Below, piece after piece: positions 52,009-54,974 of a stretch of 54,974 nt of DNA. The stretch is from JAYFQE01 sp034927345. GTDB lineage: Bacteria; Bacillota; Clostridia; Saccharofermentanales; UBA5734. Each line of letters opens with the position of its first letter. Positions within the stretch are counted from its first letter, which is position 1. The notes beneath the pieces are model-generated. The model searched no databases, was not told the DNA's origin, and saw only the letters and a list, made by a program, of their open reading frames with translations. The stretch lies in the NCBI GenBank assembly GCA_034927345.1, contig JAYFQE010000005.1:1-54974 (forward strand), in the 5' to 3' direction. A program made the position numbers and the translations under genes.

Positions 52009-53928
52009 TTATATTTTTCTGGCAATTTCATTGCCGCCCCATATGGCGTCCAGGACTTTAGAAGGCTTCGCCGCATCACCAATGACATAGTAATCGCAGC
52101 CGGCCTTTTTAACCATATCAACGACCGCCGTATTGCTTTGAGCGCCAACGGCCACCACAACCGCGCCGCAGCGGATCCGCTCTTTAAAACCGCTCTTTTC
52201 AATGAGAATGTAGTGTTCGCCGATTTCCACACATTTTGCGTTGGTTATAACCTGGACTTTCTGCTTTTCAATGATATCAAACATATAAGGCCGGATATAC
52301 ATTTCAAGATCGTTCCCGACTTGATCAAGCATCTCAACAACCGTTACTTTTTTACCCTGACCCAGTAAAACTTCCATCGCTTCCAGGCCGACTAATCCGC
52401 CGCCAATAACGACCACATCATCGGCAGCGACCAATGACTCCGCGCAAATAACCTTGCGGCCATCAAAGACATGACCTTTTTCAATGCCGGGGATGTCCGG
52501 TTTCACAGAATCCGAACCGGTGGCGACAATAATGACATCCGGATGAACGGCCTTGATTCGTTCCGGTGTTGCCGGTGTATAAAGATGAATGTCAACGCCG
52601 GCTTTATACGCGCGATATCCCATATGCATGGCGGCAAAACCAAACTCCTGCTTATGGGGCGCATTGCCGGCCATAACAAATTGTCCGCCCATCATAACGC
52701 CCTTCTCAAACAGAACGACAGTATGGCCGCGTTCCCGGGCTACCCGCGCTGCTTCCAGGCCGGCGGGGCCGCCGCCGATAACCAGCACTTTTTTCTTTAT
52801 TTCAGCCGGCTTGATGACCACTTCCTTTTCATGTCCGGTTGCCGGCTGGAAAATGCAGCTGGCGCCTAAGCCGGCAAACATCCGTCCCACACAACCCTGG
52901 TCACAGGCGATGCAGCGCACGATCTCATCTGTTCTGCCTTCTATAGTTTTTTTCACATAATCAGGATCAGCCAATTGCGGCCGTCCCAATGAAATGAAAT
53001 CGGCTTTGCCTTTGGCAAGAATATCTTCCGCCAAATCCGGATAACTGATGCGTCCGGCAACAATAACCGGAATACTGACATTTTTCTTGATCTGCGACGC
53101 ATGATACACATTGACCATCTGTGGATAATAATAGGGCGGAACCGTGTAAGCCAATGAATCATAACAACCCTGGGAAATATCCAGAGCATCTATTCCGGCT
53201 GCTGCATACAGTTTGGCTGCTTCAATGGCATCTTCCAGAACAATGCCGCCGTTTACGTTTTCGCGGGCGCTCATCCGCATCAGAATTGGATAATCCCGAC
53301 CTACTTTCCGGCGGACATCCTTGATGACCTCGCAGCCAAACCGAGCCCGGTTCTCTAATGAACCGCCGAATTCATCTGTACGGACATTGGAATAAGGATT
53401 CAGAAAACAGTCGATGAGGTAACCGTGCGCGCCATGAATTTCAACGGCATCAAAACCGGCTTTTTGGGCGCGGACAGCCGCGTCGCCATAGGCGCCGATC
53501 ACTGTTTTTATTTCCTCAATCGTCATCGCATGCGGTTCTTCTCCGATAAAAGCACAGGTAATGGCTGATGGAGCACAGGGCTTGCCGCCAAAAGGTTTCC
53601 CCGATGTCTGCCGGCCGCCGTGCCAGAGCTGGATGCAGGCTATGCCGCCGGCTTCCTTGATCGCATGAGCCAATTTTGCCAGGCCGGGAATGAATTTATC
53701 GTCATAAATGCCAAGAATCCCCGGCGATTTCGTTGTCTGATGAACCGTTGATATTTCGACGATATTCATGGCGCAGCCGCCCTGAACACGGCGGACATGA
53801 TAATCAATCAACTGTTCTTTAGGGTATTCATCGATTGTTACATAACCGGATCCCATAGGCGGGAAAATCGAGCGGTTCTTCAAAGTCAGGTTTCCAATTT
53901 TCCCAGGCGAAAGAAAATGATCATACAT
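52009..53928 (-). CDS. NADH:flavin oxidoreductase, 2,4-dienoyl-CoA reductase type
   Basis: A 639-residue flavo-iron-sulfur enzyme. The OYE barrel (residues 1-330) has LWHGGRQTS near 101, EIHGAHGYL near 163 and SLGRPQLADP near 314. The 4Fe-4S motif is CIACDQGC (339-346) plus Cys358. FAD/NAD Rossmann motifs are VIGGGPAGLEAA near 382 and VVIGGGLVGLEAM near 500. Such enzymes reduce enoyl or dienoyl substrates; bile-acid BaiCD/BaiH and enoate reductases are relatives. The substrate is unknown. GGGGAGG lies 7 bases before the ATG. Confidence 0.92.
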   Translation of the reverse strand: MYDHFLSPGKIGNLTLKNRSIFPPMGSGYVTIDEYPKEQLIDYHVRRVQGGCAMNIVEISTVHQTTKSPGILGIYDDKFIPGLAKLAHAIKEAGGIACIQLWHGGRQTSGKPFGGKPCAPSAITCAFIGEEPHAMTIEEIKTVIGAYGDAAVRAQKAGFDAVEIHGAHGYLIDCFLNPYSNVRTDEFGGSLENRARFGCEVIKDVRRKVGRDYPILMRMSARENVNGGIVLEDAIEAAKLYAAAGIDALDISQGCYDSLAYTVPPYYYPQMVNVYHASQIKKNVSIPVIVAGRISYPDLAEDILAKGKADFISLGRPQLADPDYVKKTIEGRTDEIVRCIACDQGCVGRMFAGLGASCIFQPATGHEKEVVIKPAEIKKKVLVIGGGPAGLEAARVARERGHTVVLFEKGVMMGGQFVMAGNAPHKQEFGFAAMHMGYRAYKAGVDIHLYTPATPERIKAVHPDVIIVATGSDSVKPDIPGIEKGHVFDGRKVICAESLVAADDVVVIGGGLVGLEAMEVLLGQGKKVTVVEMLDQVGNDLEMYIRPYMFDIIEKQKVQVITNAKCVEIGEHYILIEKSGFKERIRCGAVVVAVGAQSNTAVVDMVKKAGCDYYVIGDAAKPSKVLDAIWGGNEIARKI

Positions 53929-53939
53929 GGCAATACCTC

Positions 53940-54145
53940 CCCGATATCTTGCCCATCAAGCAAAACAACGCTGCAAACAATTATGCTTACGCCATTCTTC
54001 AAGTTTGGTTGCCAATTCCTGAAAGGTTTCTGCTGCTCATCTGCCCGATCCGCAAACACATCCGGCGGTTCCGTCATGGCAGCCGGCGGGCTGTCCGGGG
54101 ATAAGGCATCGGCGATATGATTTAAATTAATATTAACATGCTGTC
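53940..54145 (-). pseudogene. Possible remnant of a small gene
   Basis: On the minus strand, after the XRE gene, a readable stretch NINLNHIADALSPDSP..FADRADEQQK changes frame to FQELATKLEEWRKHN and stops. No single frame is open from a start with an SD, though GAGGACAGCATG lies just upstream in another frame. The amphipathic end looks coding. It is either a decayed small gene or coincidence. Confidence 0.3.
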
Positions 54146-54158
54146 CTCATCTTTTCAA

Positions 54159-54830
54159 TCAATGGCGATTGTTGCCATTTTGAATGGAGCCGCCGATGTC
54201 CCCGCAGTCAATCGAGCCGCCGGCTGTGCAGTCGCCGCCGATGTCCCCGCAGTCAACCGAACCGCCGGCTTCACAATTGCCGCCGATATCCCCGCAATTG
54301 ACCGTGCCGCCGGCCGAGCAGCTGCCGTTGATATCGCCGCAATTGACCGTACCGTTGGCCGAGCAGCTGCCGCCGATGTCCCCGCAAGTCAGATTGCAGC
54401 CGGCCGCCGCATCATGTTCGATCGTATCGCAGGTAATCGAACACTGGCTGGTGACATTCAATGCCGCTCCGTCGTAAATGAAGTGCAATTTTTCATGTTT
54501 GCTGTCTTCATTTTTCAATAATTGGCGGCCTTGAAAAAGGACCAGCCGAAGCGTTTGGTCGTCAGGCCAGGGCAAATTGGCCGCCGGCATCTCTACAGGA
54601 GGCGCGGAAGGTGTTTCCAGCCCAAACAACGCGTCAATACTGACGCCGAATATCTTGCCAAGTTCCGGCAGCAACAGGATATCCGGAAAGGACTGGCCAT
54701 TCTCCCATTTGCTGACCGCCTGAAAACTCAAGCCCAGCTTATCCGCCAATTGCTCCTGGGTCATACCCGCTTTTTTACGTAACTCAACAATCTTGCCGCT
54801 TAAGGTTGATCCTAAAATCTGGTTATCCAT
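54159..54830 (-). CDS. XRE-family regulator with C-terminal Gly/Cys-rich repeat tail
   Basis: A 223-residue protein. HTH_XRE domain: residues about 9-63 (GMTQEQLADKLGLSFQAVSKWENGQSFPD), a linker of about 60, then tandem 15-residue repeats (C-G-D-I-G-G-x-C-x-A-x-G-x-V-x) four and a half times to the C-terminus. The repeat has the regular spacing of a beta-solenoid and resembles bactofilin-like polymer-forming segments. ATG 54830 has AGGAG 8 bases upstream. It may autoregulate; the targets are unknown. Confidence 0.85.
   Translation of the reverse strand: MDNQILGSTLSGKIVELRKKAGMTQEQLADKLGLSFQAVSKWENGQSFPDILLLPELGKIFGVSIDALFGLETPSAPPVEMPAANLPWPDDQTLRLVLFQGRQLLKNEDSKHEKLHFIYDGAALNVTSQCSITCDTIEHDAAAGCNLTCGDIGGSCSANGTVNCGDINGSCSAGGTVNCGDIGGNCEAGGSVDCGDIGGDCTAGGSIDCGDIGGSIQNGNNRH
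54189..54386 (-). repeat. 45-base tandem repeats encoding the regulator tail
   Basis: About four and a half 45-base units centred on CGATGTCCCCGCA (plus strand) with third-position changes, so older than the 18-base repeats at 27395. Confidence 0.85.
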
Positions 54831-54885
54831 ACGATCATCTCCTAGTATTATTAATTTGCGCAATCAAGCGCAGGTTATCTTGTTG

Positions 54886-54971
54886 CTTGATATAATGCAC
54901 GCAGACGCTGTGGACTGGTTTCATCTCCTACCGCTCGACGGTTTGATTAAGGCTCCAGCCACAGCTTTTTG
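54886..54971 (+). ncRNA. Possible small structured RNA or terminator at the window edge
   Basis: TATAAT at 54891 on the plus strand precedes a long stem (GCTGTGGACTGG with CCAGCCACAGC) followed by TTTTTG; a smaller ACCG / CGGT hairpin sits inside. A short RNA of about 75 bases would result. The -35 is poor, and the window ends here. Confidence 0.3.
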
Positions 54972-54974
54972 CAA

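Overview
The window looks like a chromosomal segment of a Gram-positive anaerobe of the Clostridia (Bacillota). The evidence is the combination of ricT (yaaT), darA, ireB, the tmk-darA-holB-ricT order, DUF1292 proteins, a secretin-free Tad pilus operon and a Mn-type riboswitch upstream of a P-type ATPase. I cannot place it to family. Most genes lie on the minus strand, have strong Shine-Dalgarno (SD) sites and are tightly packed; base composition is mid-GC in the housekeeping blocks and visibly lower in two patches (about 1300-2050 and 42100-49150).

Layout: 1-2130 (+ strand) holds a phosphoribosyltransferase-like gene, tRNA-Val(GAC) and an AT-rich alpha/beta hydrolase. 2150-13130 (- strand) holds a membrane-anchored propeller protein, asnA, a CPBP protease, a DUF2156 protein, two overlapping DUF1292 proteins, ruvX, ireB, mtaB and a short rnr; an HPr-like gene runs the other way. 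13260-16560 holds secG and a P-type ATPase behind a predicted yybP-ykoY riboswitch. 16710-16960 is a Val-Asp-Phe tRNA operon. 17140-31720 is a long information and cofactor block: tatD, metG, rsmI, a tRNA adenine methyltransferase, ferredoxin, ricT, holB, darA, tmk, an Orn/Lys/Arg decarboxylase, a disordered repeat protein, folK, folB, folP, folE and an AraC regulator.

31770-38130 is a Tad/Flp pilus operon (kinase-TadZ fusion, TadA, TadB, TadC, three pilin-like proteins and a SAF-domain CpaB-like protein). 38300-41780 is tig-clpP-clpX. 42160-48990 is a lasso-peptide biosynthetic locus split into two convergent halves. On the + strand are B2, a nucleotidyltransferase and an ABC exporter. On the - strand are a cryptic precursor, C (asparagine synthetase-like), K (HPr-kinase-like) and B1 (PqqD). 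49190-54830 holds a degenerate prepilin-peptidase homologue, a serine hydrolase, a VOC protein, an OYE-type flavin oxidoreductase and a repeat-tailed XRE regulator.

The most interesting system is the lasso locus. A textbook promoter (TTGAAC-17-TATAAT) and SD site precede a very short gene. One nucleotide would have to be inserted for it to encode a leader with the W-x-x-P motif, a Gly/Ser/Asp core and a C-terminal Ser, which is the residue modified by PadK/ThcoK-type kinases such as the K gene next to it. The second is a Tad operon led by a eukaryotic-type protein kinase fused to a TadZ-like ATPase domain with an eroded P-loop. Several starts in this window deviate from the norm (rnr, a TadE-like pilin, the lasso precursor); these are either real oddities or single-base consensus errors, and should be checked against reads.
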